This document shows, one piece after another, positions 1-13,900 of a DNA stretch of 64,000 nucleotides. This DNA is from Distichodus sexfasciatus (lineage: Eukaryota; Chordata; Actinopteri; Characiformes; Distichodontidae), in contig JAVGVS010000021.1 of assembly GCA_032718565.1 (NCBI GenBank), positions 688,301 to 752,300 on the forward strand, in the 5' to 3' direction. Under the pieces are notes generated by a model that did not search any database, was not told the DNA's origin, and saw only the letters and a program-made list of their open reading frames with translations. The position numbers and the translations under genes were made by a program. Position 1 is the stretch's first letter; each line of letters starts with the position of its first letter.

Positions 1-735
1 AAAACGTATCGTTATTATTGTTATTTTTAGATTATTATCTTTTAATTTCATAAATGACAATAATAATGTCTGTATTAGATTTTCATTTTGCCAAGCAAAA
101 AATAATAATAATAAATTGATATTTTCCATTAAACTGTCTGAATTAATGCTCCAGTGAACACGCACGCAATGAGCGAACAGAGGTTATCCAGTGGTATTTT
201 TAGAAGGTTGTATACAGCCATTTATTTGTATATGTTCTATACATAAATAGACCACTTAATGTAAACTTCTGCACTTGTAGAAGCATCTCCATAGTGTTAC
301 ACACTTGAACTGTGACTAATCATAAAAATCTTGGACTTATGGGGAATCTCGATTAAACACAAACGATACATTGTTATATTTTTAAGGATCGCTTTGGAAT
401 ATGAACACAGAATTTATGAAATTCGCCAAATTGTTTCTCATCTCAGAAAGTTTGAGGGAAATTTATCAGTAATGTCTTCATTGTACACTACATTGTAATG
501 AATTTGGAAATTATTCTACAGAGATATGGGCTATTTAAACAGCCATCTGTGCGTATTTTGTTTCATGTAAAGAAAGACAATTTTATAAATGTCCATTATT
601 GATTATTGATATCTTCTGCCTTGATGAAAGGTGGATCGGGGTGCGACTTTAGTAACCAAAGTATAGTGCAGCATAACCAAGGCGCGCGCGGGCCCGTAAT
701 TAATCACACTATCACCTTTCCTCACTGCCGTAGGC

Positions 736-753
736 ACTCTCTCTCTCTCTCCG

Positions 754-787
<34 letters not shown>

Positions 788-806
788 TTCCACACACACA
801 CACACA
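736..806. repeat. (CT)n-(CA)n compound microsatellite
   Basis: An interrupted CT tract followed by about 16 bp of CA. Confidence 0.95.
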
Positions 807-1190
807 ACCCGTGTGCCAGCGCGAGCTGCCCTGCTGTGGGACGCGGGGATAATTAATGCGGAGTGACTGATTGCTCTTGAAACAGACCAGTCCCACGAAG
901 AGCATTGTGCCTGATCAGCGAAGCGTCTCTGATTGACACTTTCCCTCCATCTCCTCACCACATTCAAACTACCGGAACCGGGGCGTTTGTCACCAGCGAG
1001 GGCCAAGAGGCGCTGCAAACCCGTTTATTGTTTGGTCGTAGAGTCGCAAAGTAGTTTTCATATATATATGTACACATTTTGGTGGCACGCAAATAGTTAC
1101 CCATTAGAAACAATCTGATTTAGTATTACTAAAAGCGGTATTGGTTGGACGTATATTTCAATGCAAAAAGTTGATAAATTGGGTTGTTGT

Positions 1191-1214
1191 ATTATTATTA
1201 TTATTATTATTATT
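1191..1214. repeat. (ATT)n microsatellite
   Basis: About eight ATT units in AT-rich DNA. Confidence 0.9.
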
Positions 1215-2334
1215 GTATGTGTATTATTATTATCAAATTACATATTTCCGTTAAATCCTTTAATCCCATTGTGTTCATAAACATTTTACCAAATACAAAA
1301 CCTTCTTATGAGTACTTAAAGTATAAGAACCTTCTTATGGGTACATTTTATAATAATTCAACAAGCACGTGAAGTGGAAAAGAAAAACACGATTTGATTT
1401 GCGTCTGTATTAGACTTAGGCCTACTAAGTCAGGCAATTTTATGACCTAATGACCTGGCAACCTTTCCAGGTCATTTCGGTTGTTCATGCTTTACATCCC
1501 CTAAATTCGCGCACTCCATACATACTAAAGCTGAACTACACCAAGCCCTACAGAGTTTGACATTGTAAAATAACTTTTATGGCACGTTTACATACACATC
1601 ACCCACGCAACTATTTCGAAAATTCTTTACTATCAATCGTTCATAAACCTTGGTTAAGACGTTATATGACCTTACAATATGAGCTCCTTCTTTAAAATGG
1701 TCTAATCCTGTATCATAAAAGGCACTTATTATGATGGTCTGAATGTGCAAATTAATGTTTTAATTAAAAAAAGTGAAAAAGACTAGAACATGTAAGCATT
1801 AGATTTATGGGTAATGTAAAAATGCTCAGGCCTAATGTCCGGGATAGATCTTCGGTATAGGCTGCAAAAGGTTTGTTAGCTCAAATTTATAGTTACAAGG
1901 TGGAAACTTGTGCATCACTTGAGTGCTCTATTAGAGCACTTGACTTAATTGAATAAACATAAGGAGGTTTAGTCCAATCGCCATCTATAATTTCCAGGAA
2001 TGGCGCTTCCGCCGTATTTAGCTGGGACGACGGTGAGGTTATCAATAGGAAAACCCATCTGTGTCCAATTAAGGCAAGTATGGGCTCACCCTCATAAATG
2101 ACACAAACCTCCCTCATTACGACCTGTTTTATTGAAAAAGCTAAAGAAGTCAAACAAAAGCGAGGGGTAAAAATGTAACAGAATACACAAGACATATAGG
2201 CTATGTTGGTTTGATTAAAAACACCTTCATTAACTTCAGGCGCAGCGCGAAGCTCGTCTTATTTGTCAGCAAGCACGTTATTCGGTATATGCAGCACTAC
2301 GCTTTGTTGGACACACACGTATACATATATATGT

Positions 2335-2346
<12 letters not shown>

Positions 2347-2411
<65 letters not shown>

Positions 2412-2443
2412 TATATATACATATATATATATATGTACACATA

Positions 2444-2470
<27 letters not shown>
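2347..2470. repeat. (AT)n-(AC)n-(AT)n-(GT)n compound microsatellite
   Basis: A pure AT tract to 2399, a short AC run, interrupted AT, then GT from 2444. The overlapping open frames are pure repeat translation. Confidence 0.96.
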
Positions 2471-2478
<8 letters not shown>

Positions 2479-5400
2479 TAAAAAACTTGTAGAGCAAGGT
2501 TGAATCTAAAACAGGCCTAAAATAGTCGTCATTTTAGACCTCATTTTTAGGTATTTTTAGATTAATTAGCAACTAATTTGATTTGAAATGTTATGTGTTA
2601 ATATATAAAACCATACAAACGTATAATATCTCTGAGCGTACGCCTTCGTAAAATCCACAACGCTTAATAAATTAGACGGATGTGTTTACTAGTTTACATT
2701 TGTCAACCACATATGTGATCGTTTTTGACACATTAAATTTCAATACAGCTTTGTACTAGATGGTTTTTTTAGGCGGTATCACTGGTATCGGAATTAAACA
2801 GGCCCGATAAACATTTTCTTGTAAGTGTGTGTTATTCAGCTCAGAACGACTATGTTGTCAATCAACTACACTGATATATTGGTGCTTTAGCGCCTTATTT
2901 CCCCATTTAAGTTAGATCATAAGAAAAAAAACACAATTTAAACTTTAGAATGCGTTCCAACTGATACAGAGAAAAAAATGTTGTATTGCATGTCTCCACA
3001 TAAATTAAAAAAAAAAAACCTAACTTCACAAAAGCTATTCCGTACAACGAAAATAGCACTCTGATCATGTACAACAATAGCTTTGCTTAACACGACTAAG
3101 GATTTGAAGAGCTTTGGAATGGACACAAAACTTCTTAAACGGCCGATGTAAACCTATTATTACACAAACAAAGTAGACAATGTAGTTTTTTATTTATCAG
3201 TGTGCTTCTCTGAAACATGTGGTGTGGATTGCTTCAGCTATTAATGTTACACTAAAACTAGAAAAAATAATCTTGTACAATTTGGTTGAGCCTAGGTATC
3301 TGGTGCAGGAAAATATCTTGTCTAATAGACTCTTAGCACATTAAAGGGATGCAGTTAATAAACCTATAAGACTTTAAAGTATAAATGCAATGTGCAAATC
3401 CCTGTCCCAAGCGTACGACGTGATCTTTTTCAAAACCTACATCATCCGTTATATAGGGCACAAAAAAACGCGTAAAAAATACAAATGTACTGCTCGTAAT
3501 GCACCCTTTGCTCAACAGGGACATAAGCATTTAATAAATGTAGAATAAAATACTATTTATTAAGTTAGTATTTCGTATCTGTAAATCAACTTTGCCAAAA
3601 AAATTACAAAAAAATCTCTGAAATCTTGTTTGTTGTTGAGGCAGTTTAAACAATTTGAAAAGTGTATTAATTTCCCAGAAATAATCCTTTGTCGCATTTC
3701 TTCATCTATCTCATGTCTCACACCTGCATAAATAAGGAAAAACCGTAGATTCATTACAAACTGATCCTTCCTAGAAGCGCATTTCCAGCGAGCAAACCCG
3801 AGGTAATCGCTGTAAATCAAGAACGGTGGACTAAAAACACCTACCTATAAAAATGCCAGTCTGGGCAACAAATACATTGTGAAGAGAGAGCAACTCTCTG
3901 GCTATTGATTTACGCAGAATGAAGCAAAAAAACAAAACAAAACAAAAAAACAAACCGCGAATCCTGTAGATTCAGCTCTTCGATAGCGAAACGTGTTTCG
4001 AAGTTTCTTATGCCACCTTCTTAGGGAAAATCCTTTTCATTTAGAAAATAAGTTGTGTATTTGTATAATTACCTCAAACAGAAGAAAACTGCATGGCCCC
4101 TCTTCTAATTGGTAGATAAAAGATTACTCGCGTTCGGTCCGCTGCTCATAACATAATGTAAGTTTGTGCGTAAAACCAAATCCGTCGAGCCAGAATAGCT
4201 GCCTTTTCAGGCCCCTATAATCCACAATTGTAACGGATGACGCGTCCTTGTCTTCCCACAATGGAGACCAGTGGCGATAAACTGAAAAATTGATGGAGAG
4301 ACTAGCAAAAGAAATTTAATATCTTTTTGTACATGCAGATGACTGTATGTTTGAGTTTTTCTTTTGTCTTTTTTAGTGCATATTAGCGCATTAGAAAATC
4401 TCTAAAATACTCCACCACTCCCTGACACACCTTGTACTGTTATTCTTTTCCCCTTCTCTAAGACTGGAATGCCGAACAAGAACGTGGACTACGGGAAAAG
4501 CGACCCCCTTTTATATTTCTCCGGGGAGATTCTGGACGCATTCAATCACTTCTACTCCTTGATATTGGTCTTTTCACCCCCTTAAAAGACCCCACCTTAA
4601 TCAAACTAATCATGGAAGCCAAACCCTTTCTTGTCCCCAAAATCACATGAAAAACGTTGCGCTAAAGTCAGAGTGTATCAATCGATATTCGACGCCCTTT
4701 TATAAACACCGATGCAGTTTGCTGAAAAACTTTAAGCCGTCGCTGAAGGCTATCACCAAATATACCCGATCAACAATCAAAACAGCACTTTTGCTTCTCA
4801 AAACTGGTACCACATTGACACGTTTTCGACTGCGCAGTAATATCGCGTTGACTCTAAGATCACTTGTAAAACATCACAAACACACATTCCTTCCAGTCAC
4901 TGTTTTAGCAAAGACTTGGCTTACCTTGAAGAACAAAAAGTATCCATTACAACAGAAATAAAGCATTCATAAATAAAAGAAATGATAGTCTGTAACGCAG
5001 GTTAGAAAAAGAAATCGTATATTTTACATCCAAAATAGGTTATTTGCCCCTTATGAGGGCACAATATTTTCCCACTCATCCCCAGAACAGAATTTTAACC
5101 GCCCCTAACTGGGTCACACCAAGGACAATGACGTCACATAAGTAACCCTTTCGGCACCGCCGAAACTCTAGTCTGTGATGTGGTTTAATTCCACCTTATA
5201 CTTTTCGCTAAATTTCCACCTACTACCTTAAATATTAGACATGGCAACATATATTTGATAGAAGATGTAATATTAATATCTAGTTAATATAATGGTTTGA
5301 CCATCTAATTTCTGATCCAGAAAAGTGTTATTTCCTTCTAGTTAATAATTTGTGGCCATTGGCATACAGGTTTATGAGCACTGTACATAATTTAATTTCC

Positions 5401-7573
5401 AAAGATGTGCACGCTTTAAGTGTACAAAATAAGGGACAAAAAGAATAGCATCAAATTTCCATGTAAACGAAGCAAGGAATGCATTCAGAATAATACACTG
5501 ATAAATCTCGTAAATTCTCAATGATAAACCCATCTTCCATGCTGTCTTTTTATATATATATTTAAAAAAGACAAAAAGCTGCTTTAAGTGCATGAGAAAT
5601 TATTGCAACAGAAATAAACCCATGGGGATATCCACAAATAAGGTAAAACAAGCATGACATAAAATATTTTTACAGTTTACATATACACAGAAGGTGAGTC
5701 CTTTTAAACAAAAGAGTCCATAGATCTTTCTAATCCTCAAGCAAACACATCACACATGATGTGAGTAACCCAGGTCATGCAAGACAGATCAGTGCAATGC
5801 CTCAATGACCAGGCAGTTGTGATCACAGCTACTGTCGATTAGAAAAATAAGACTTAAAATCTAAATGACTTTTAACCTAAAGAAGCTATCTACAATCCAA
5901 TAAGTAGAATAAATTCTTAAAAAGAGTGACAAAGATTGCCAAAAAAGCAACAATTTAGAAAATACCAAGAATGTAAAACATGCGGTCACATGAGTGAACT
6001 CTGAGGTTGAGACCAGTCCTATGCACATGGAAGTACCTCTGAAAGCTTCTTTCTCGTTCAAAAAGTGCTAATGCAAAACCATAATGTGTCCAGGTGCACC
6101 AAAGAGAACAAAAATATGGTGACCAGCAATTTCTTGTGCAAGAAATGGATTTTTAAAAATTTCAAATAAACAAACAACTTGAATACTGACTTATGAGGCA
6201 CAAGCAGCTCAAAATATTGCAATAAATGCATTTGCCCTTTATCAGATGGGGAGAATCCCCCGATTGCATCAGTCCATAAACTATGACATCAAAGTGAGTG
6301 AAAGTCAACTGATATGAACATTTCACAAATACGCATATTCCTTTTATTCTACAAGGAATATAGGCTAGGCGTCCCAGTTTGATGCACATATGCATGAAAC
6401 TGAATCCCCTAGAATACAGAGGGAAAAAGCAAACAGACATCTCTTAAAAACTTAGCAGCATTTGTTACAGTTTTTTTCAGCGTTTTTAAATAAGCCCTTT
6501 TATTGCAGCTGTTAAATACAGCAGCTGGGAGTGAGAGACAGGGTCTGTATTGTGCCCACCCGCTCGATTCTGACGCACTTGCTTTTTACCCCGGCTGCTA
6601 AAGAACTGCCCTTCTCACATCTGCAGCGCCATCACGTGGCAGGGTAGGCAGCTCATGTGATCCTGAAGCAGGGGCTGCTGTTGTTGAGGGGAAAAAGGAA
6701 AGTTTGTCAGGGCATCTGAATGCAGCTGCAGGCTTTGAGAGAACCTCAGTCAAGTGGTGAATTTACCCAGGCAACAATGAACTTTGTCTCTTTCTGTCTC
6801 TTCCTTGGTGCTTTTTTGCTGACTCCTAATCTATCTCTAAGCGTGGGCATGTTTAAAAAGTGCAGACAAAACATCATGCAACTTCTCTGTGTTTACACTT
6901 GTTATTGTGGCCTAAACCAGTCCCCGAAACGCTGCTAAATCCAGCACAGCCCAAGAACCTTCCCACGTTTGTATTTCTCCACAAAGATGCCATTTGGCTC
7001 TCCTAATGTGTTCATCTTTACACAATGACTTAATGCAAATGTATGTTATTACTCAGATCAGAAAGAACAAACCAGTTACTTTTGTGTTACTGAAAGAGGC
7101 TTACATGGGTTAGCTAGTGCTTGACTCAGCAACACAGACATGGCAGCATGAGCATTTGTAGTTTCTGGGGAAACTGCAGCTTACTATTCCAGAAATGTGT
7201 GAGGCAGACTTTGCACTGAGCTTGACACAGAATTTGAAACTACATGTATTCATAGGCATTTCAATATTTGCCCTTCGAATGACAGTGTTCTTTGTAAAGT
7301 CTGCTTTATATGACATGGATTAGTTACTTTACATGACGAGCCATATTAAATACATCCTGCAGGAGGATGAAATTATGGCTTTCATTGTGCCTTTCTGTTC
7401 TCTACAACAGGTGGTCTCTCTTTTAGATTAATTCCAAGTCCTGATGGCTGCTTTACCACTGAACAGGAAGCCCATGAGTGATATTTCATAGGGAAGGCTT
7501 ATATGGTGCCCAGACATTGAGTTTTACTGGTTACAAGAGCAAACACCGCCCTTGGCAAAAGGTAATAGAGCCA

Positions 7574-7574
<1 letters not shown>

Positions 7575-7607
<33 letters not shown>
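7575..7607. repeat. (CA)n microsatellite
   Basis: An uninterrupted CA tract of about 16 units. Confidence 0.95.
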
Positions 7608-7615
<8 letters not shown>

Positions 7616-9559
7616 CTTACCCACAGCAATGTAGGCTGAATCCAAATTTAGTACCCATATGGTCATAATGTAGCAGTATTGCCAGAGGCCTGTGGACGTC
7701 TGTACACAAGTACACTGACACACACGCTGTCCTTTTCAATATAGTCATCCTTTAAATCAGAATTATATCAGAATACAGAATTTTAAAATAGAAATTAGTG
7801 TGCTATAATTTATAGTGTATTTTTTAACTATTCAGGCTCATTCTCTACCAAAGCAATGGGCAAAGTAGAGAAGAGAAAATTCATCATTTAGATCTACAGG
7901 TCAAAAGGTGACTCAGACCAGAAAGGCCAGTATCATGCATGCATTAGGAAGGCCTGAAGACTGTGTTGGAGAACAGCATAAATTCTTTCCCAAAATCATG
8001 CCTCCATCCTCAGATCCAGCATTTGTGCTCTTTACGGCTCATAAAGGGGCTTCTTATATGTTGCTGCAGGGATATTCCCTCTTTGCTTTGGGGCACATAG
8101 CAATGTTAGGAAGAATCAACAATGTTTAGAAGTATCATATTAAAAAGACACAATTATGCAGATTTGTTTGTTGGAACACTATGCTTATATGGCCATCACA
8201 CTTCTATTTTGTTGTTAAAATGCTACGTTTGCATTAAACTGCAACTGTATTATTCGACTGGTGATTGATCCAAGCCCAGGATTAAAAAAGCAAAGATTGT
8301 TGTTACGCATTTGGGCGTTTTGTAGGCGCTTGTGCGTTCTGTACGCCATGTAGTATAATGTTAAACTTAAAAGAAAAATAAATAGATAAAAAGAGAGGGT
8401 GTGAGTGCAGTCCTTTGTATCGTTTCACTCCTAGTTATAAAAGTGCTGATAAAGCAGTTTAGCTGCCAATTAATCTCAACTCTCTCGAGTGTGATAGTAA
8501 TTCACACATACTGTGGGTGCGACAAATGTGCGTCAAATTATCAATTGTCATGTAGTTGGTGACAGACGGGCTTCGAGAAAAGCAGATAAACCCGGGCGTC
8601 GAGTAATCACCCCTCTACGGAGTTACCCATTAGTTCAGAGTTAAAGTCTATTTGCATTTAGACAAAGGGAGATCGCCCATCCATCACCAAGTGAAGGGTA
8701 GGAAGGAGGGGTAAAATAGTTCTCTTGCAAATAAATCTGTTGTCCTCCTGGGTGCGTTTACATAGGTGCGTGCTATGGCTGCTAGAATCCCCACAGTAAT
8801 TAATTTGAAATTCGACTCCTCAGAATATTTCTCAGTCCGAAAATAAGTCATTCATCTGAATATTTCGGTGACCGTCAATTAAATACAATTACGTGTTAGA
8901 TACAATATTAGTGTGTACAAAGTGCTGGGACATTACAATTTAAGATATTTATATTTATTTAATTATTTATAAGTCACAAAAAATCTAAGTGCAATGTGTA
9001 ATAAAATTTAAAACCGTTCGCACCTAGGACTGTGCAAGATATCAACAAAAAGACCGAGTCCAAATTTCTATAAATTATTCCAAAACAAAACAAACTGCAC
9101 TATAAATGCATATTTTCTGGAGGTTTTAAAGAAAAGAGACAACGTTCTTGAGCAGGCTGTATAAATAAAATGATAGATTATAAGCACACTTTTAAATTAT
9201 TAATCCAAAGAACATGTGCCATTTTTATCGATGTTGTACTGACCACGCACAAACAGAAACTGCACTGTTGTAGAGATTCAGGTTTTTTTGCCATATGCAT
9301 AATTGTACAAATATAATATGTGGTGTCATATGTTTCACTCCTACAACTGTGCAAGTAATTTTAAATAATTTCAAGCAAAGAGATTTAATTAATGTGCCGC
9401 AAATCGCCGCCGCCACTTAACAATCTACAATGCATTTCTTGTGCTAATGGTATAATGACTGCGACGTGGTCTAGTTGTTCCCGGCGCATCATGAATATGC
9501 GGGTTCCCCTTAAATCTGTGCAATGTTTAGTGGAAATTCCTTGTAACGATTTTTGTTCG

Positions 9560-10073
9560 GCTGGACGGGGCTCCCTCCTGCCGCTCCAGTGGAAGCTTTC
9601 CTCCCCTCCCCGTGTGAGCTCGGCAGTTTGTGTGCACTGAGAGGAGAGTGGGAGGGGTGGGGAGGATAGATCCCCCTCCTCGGCTCCTCTCCAGCTCCAG
9701 CTGTAATGTGCGTTCAGCAGAATGGCGGTTCGGCGACGTCCACTCGAGTTTTTACGGAAATCTTCGGGAAATAGACGGGAATAGACGGTGCGGAGCTGCG
9801 GAGGATTTTGCACGGACGGAACACCAAGGCGAACTGCTTTCGTATTCTTCGAAGTCTTCTCGGTGGAAATTTACGGGGAAACGACTCGCGGAGGCAAGCG
9901 CGTCGCTGGTCAGAAGAAGGGGGAGGGCTGATTACACAATCGCTGCTGAATCGCCACTTTCTGTTTTTCAGCTCGGGAAGACGAATAATGACATGGAGTC
10001 CTTATTTTAAACGAGAAGGCAAGTTTTAATGTCAAGCAGGCACGCGGTGCCAAAGGGGTGCGGTTTCTTTGTG
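9560..10073 (+). promoter_or_regulatory. Orphan CpG-rich block, possible promoter and first non-coding exon
   Basis: GC- and CpG-rich DNA in an AT-rich desert: pyrimidine/G-rich tracts (GCTCCCTCCTGCCGCTCC, GTGGGAGGGGTGGGGAGG), AATGGCGG near 9720, many CpGs to 9950, then a consensus donor TTTGT|GTAAGTAACGG at 10074 and an AAG|GCAAGT GC-type donor near 10018. Open frames inside are short and unrecognised. It could be the first exon of a non-coding or long-intron transcript, or a divergent promoter for a minus-strand gene to the left; human synteny would place BAHCC1 on that side. No coding exon of any such gene is seen here. Confidence 0.4.
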
Positions 10074-10465
10074 TAAGTAACGGTATGTTTTGCTTTATGT
10101 TAAATCATATAGCGCACTGTCGTTACTCCCTGCGGTCACGCGGAGAATCTGCTACGTAACAAGCGGCGAGGGACGCGAGATTTGGCGCGACTTTCGAATT
10201 TTTTTTAGCTGTTGTTAGTATTTGATATTGTTTTGTTAAATATATTCGTAAAGTAGTTTGTAGAAATGTGAGGACACGTGTAGGCTACTTGTTAAAATAT
10301 TTGTACAAAGACCAAGATAAAAATTAAGTTTTCCTGTTTATAGTATATATAGAGTATTGAGACAACTCCCAAAAAGTAGGCGACAGCCTGTAAGATTTCA
10401 CGTTATAAATAAATAATTAGGCTGATTCAAGTGTATTTATAAACGTATTTATAATTCCAGCGTAC

Positions 10466-10472
<7 letters not shown>

Positions 10473-10552
<80 letters not shown>
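10473..10552. repeat. (TA)40 microsatellite
   Basis: A pure 80-bp TA tract, comparable to the one at 31863. Confidence 0.97.
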
Positions 10553-10555
<3 letters not shown>

Positions 10556-10926
10556 TATAAGGCCTTAAAAAGAATGTCATGCACTGTTAAACTACTTTCT
10601 ATTAATTTACCAAAAATTTGAGAAAACAGATTACGAACACAACCAATGGCACTGACAAATTTAATGATTATTACTAGTATGTGATGGTTACGCATAGGCA
10701 AATTCTGCAGTAAATAATATAATAAGGGTATAAAAGACAACAGTAAAGTCTGTAGTTTACTTGGTATATAATCATATTTGTACGAATCATTTTTTTCAGG
10801 CATTTTTATTTACTGAATTAATACTGAAGGCTGCAGCTACTAAGGCTGTATTTGTCTTAAGTGTTATGTTACAGTTCAGTGCATCATTTAGTCAGCAAAC
10901 TAAATTAAGACCCGGAGAGCTAGGAA

Positions 10927-10994
10927 GTGTGTGTATGTGTGTGTGTGTGTGTGTGTGTTTGCGTGTGTGTGTGTTTGCGTGTGTGTGTGTGTGT
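10927..10994. repeat. Interrupted (GT)n microsatellite
   Basis: GT units with periodic GTTTGC interruptions. Confidence 0.93.
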
Positions 10995-13900
10995 TTAAAG
11001 AAGTCTACATAAATGTACCACCACATAGAGATTAACGATTCAGACGAATATGTTTTAGTTAAAAAAAAATCAACAATCACATGTATTAACCAAGATTTTT
11101 GTTTAATCGATATGTGTAGTTTATTCAACTGAGTAATGGTTCATAAGAATGGTAAAACACCATGAATTTTACTTTTGAACGATGTAGTTTAATTATTTGA
11201 GATAATTACATGCTCGATTATAATTAATTTTCTATAATTCTCAAATGCAACAGAATCGCCGAAACCAGTCTGTTAAAATAAAGAGTTCCTATTTTAACAT
11301 AAATTTTAAGTGTATTCACTGTATTTATTTGACCCTGTTAGTAATACGAGATAGGCCTGCATGTCTGTTTAACAATGAAACAGATCTCGTATGTTTTAAA
11401 ATTCTGACAAAATAAACTGTTTATGAATTATACATTTGTTGATTGATTATTTGACATTTTGAGCAATGCTCATTATAACGCGATGCTAGGTCTGCAATAT
11501 TACTGTCCGCAGCGAAAGAGGATTTTACAGACTTAGTCAAAGAAAAACATGCGACCTTAACAGAGAAGATGATCCAATTATTTTAATTTTCACTTTCCTG
11601 TTTTTCAATTTCCTGAGCTAATAATCTGCAAATATGTAAAAGATCAATTTCAAAAATACTTAAAATTGAAATTCAGAAACGGAATGAAGTTTATTCACAA
11701 GTACGTCACATACAAGGAATTTGCTTTGGTGGTTGGTGCTACGACATCAAGAGAGCAAAAAAATATGTAAATGAAACAAATTTAAACAGAAGAATATGGA
11801 TATAGCCGATATTGCTGTACAAATTTTAAAAATCGACTTTTTTAAACAGAGTGCAAGGATATGCAGTAGTTATTCATAAGGTTTATCTGTACACAACACA
11901 GAATGAGAAAAATCATGACATAAATGATACAGAAATTCAGAATGTGTGCCATGGATTTGAATAAATAACTGTGCAATCTGAACCAATGATGTGCAGTAGT
12001 GCAATGTTCACAATATGAAAATCATATATGATTATACAGAAGTGCAAAAAACGCAGTACAGGGTGGGAGACAGGAGTTAATTTTTAATAATTGAAATAAT
12101 AAAATACAGAATTGAATCAATTGAGTTTAGAGTTAAAATCTTAAAAAATAAAACATTTTATGCCATGCTCCATAACAAATGCAAATGCGCCCGCAGCAGG
12201 CAGTATAAGATTTTTTTTTTTAATTTTTAGGTTCCTCAGTCTGTTTAGTTGTATTTTTAAGATCCAGAACAATGGAGGACGTGGGGTAGTGAAACGGCGA
12301 GCGTCCAGTTTGTCGAGTTAATTCAAAGTGACTTGAGCAGGAGGGGGAGCTTTAGAGTATGAACATGATGACGGCGATAACAACAATACTAATAATCTTG
12401 GAGGAAAAGGCTAAATGTAAAATAAATCAACATATTATCTTTCATAATTTCATTATGTCCTGGTATGGTTAAGATATAAGTTAAAAATAACTTTTTGAGA
12501 AAAGAATCCTTCATGCCTAATTGCACATGTTCTTGTCCAAATCATAAAATTGTTAAATTCACAGGCCAAAAGCATGCAAACTCCGACAATATCCAAACAA
12601 ATGTCTTAATATTTAATGAGTGATTGGAGTTACAGTGTTGTTATTTACCGTACTCCATATAGGTTCATGATCCCCTGTTTATACCCTATAAACTTTTTTA
12701 AAAACGATAATTTGTTTGAATAATGTTCCCAACTTGTCGTTAGGATGTTACATGACGCTAATGTTATCATCAGTAAAAGATCTAAACCTGCTGGGCCAGT
12801 ATATCGACCTGGACGAAATAACTCAGGACTATAATATGGAATGCAGTAAGAACGTGTGGCTCATATTAATTAAATGCGGTCTTTTTCAGGCCTGAAATTT
12901 AGAACTGTTTACATAATTTAAATGATATGATAGGTAATGAGACAAACACAAAGCTTATGTGTGGCGCCATTGAATAATGTAGGCCTTATATAGCAAAAGA
13001 ACGAACATATAATGACGGCTACAGTTTTTGAAAATGATTACAGATATACAAATATGCCAATCTAGAAATGCGCTTAAACTTAAGAAAATGAGAAATACAT
13101 TGCCTTTTAACGGCAATAGCCTACATTTCATGCTTAGAGCACAAGATTTTCACACATTTAAATTGAAATGTTAAACGAAAAATAATTTCAATTAACAGAT
13201 TATCATTAATTAATCATACAGATTTAACACTCGTTTGTTTTGTCTGCTCAACTCTGAAAAACCTGCGACACGCTTGACACGATGAAGTCGTTCCTCGGAT
13301 CGCTGCAATACCACACACTGGGCTGCACTTAATGGAAAGGAAGCCACATAAATTATTTTATTAGGAAAGAAAACATTCTATTTATCCTTAAACATATAAT
13401 TCATAACACTTCCTTGTGCAGACTGGCCCGTCCGCTCATCACTTGATCAAAACCCCGGACATAGACGCGTCCGTGAGGCCAGACACTGGGAGCCGAGCGG
13501 GGCCTCTATCGCCCCCCAGCGGCAGCCATCCTACACGCCCCACATTCACCTCCACGCACAACATGCAACACAATACAACCAAATTAAGTGTTTACACCTT
13601 TTCTCATAGCAGCATCTATCGTATGCAGAAACACGTTGCTTTGTACTTTGACTGCATTTAAACCCTAGTCAGATATTAGAAGCTCCCCGTCCATTTGAAA
13701 TATATTTTAAGCCGGAGCCTAGAATGTTATGATTAATGAAACGCATTGAACGTTTTGCGAGCTTTAATTTTGGTTGCGTCTAAATGATGCCTTAGCGATG
13801 GTTAATCTTAATAAGAAAAACGGCAACCAGAATATTTTTTTGCCTGCAGTGAAGTACGTAAACTTCCACAAACCTAGTGAAGCCTTCGCAATGCACGTAC

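Larger units (their letters stand above)
1..9559. other. Intergenic AT-rich DNA, left flank
   Basis: I see no supportable coding exon or RNA gene. Apart from microsatellites it contains GC-richer, non-repetitive patches that look like regulatory DNA, for example about 830-1030, 4420-4900, 6480-6700 and 8440-8780, and a palindromic CRE TGACGTCA at 5129. All short open frames lack family similarity. Confidence 0.6.

Noticed and set aside
2211..2497. Several overlapping frames of Ile/Tyr/Thr/His or Val/Cys repeats
   Set aside because: Direct translation of AT, AC and GT microsatellites.
8620..8684. Minus-strand ATG followed by MDGR, reminiscent of the BAHCC1 N terminus as I recall it
   Set aside because: Only four residues match before the frame diverges and stops; no donor follows. 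Chance similarity.
9385..9813. 142-codon minus-strand frame over the CpG block
   Set aside because: No recognisable domain; GC-rich DNA favours chance open frames.
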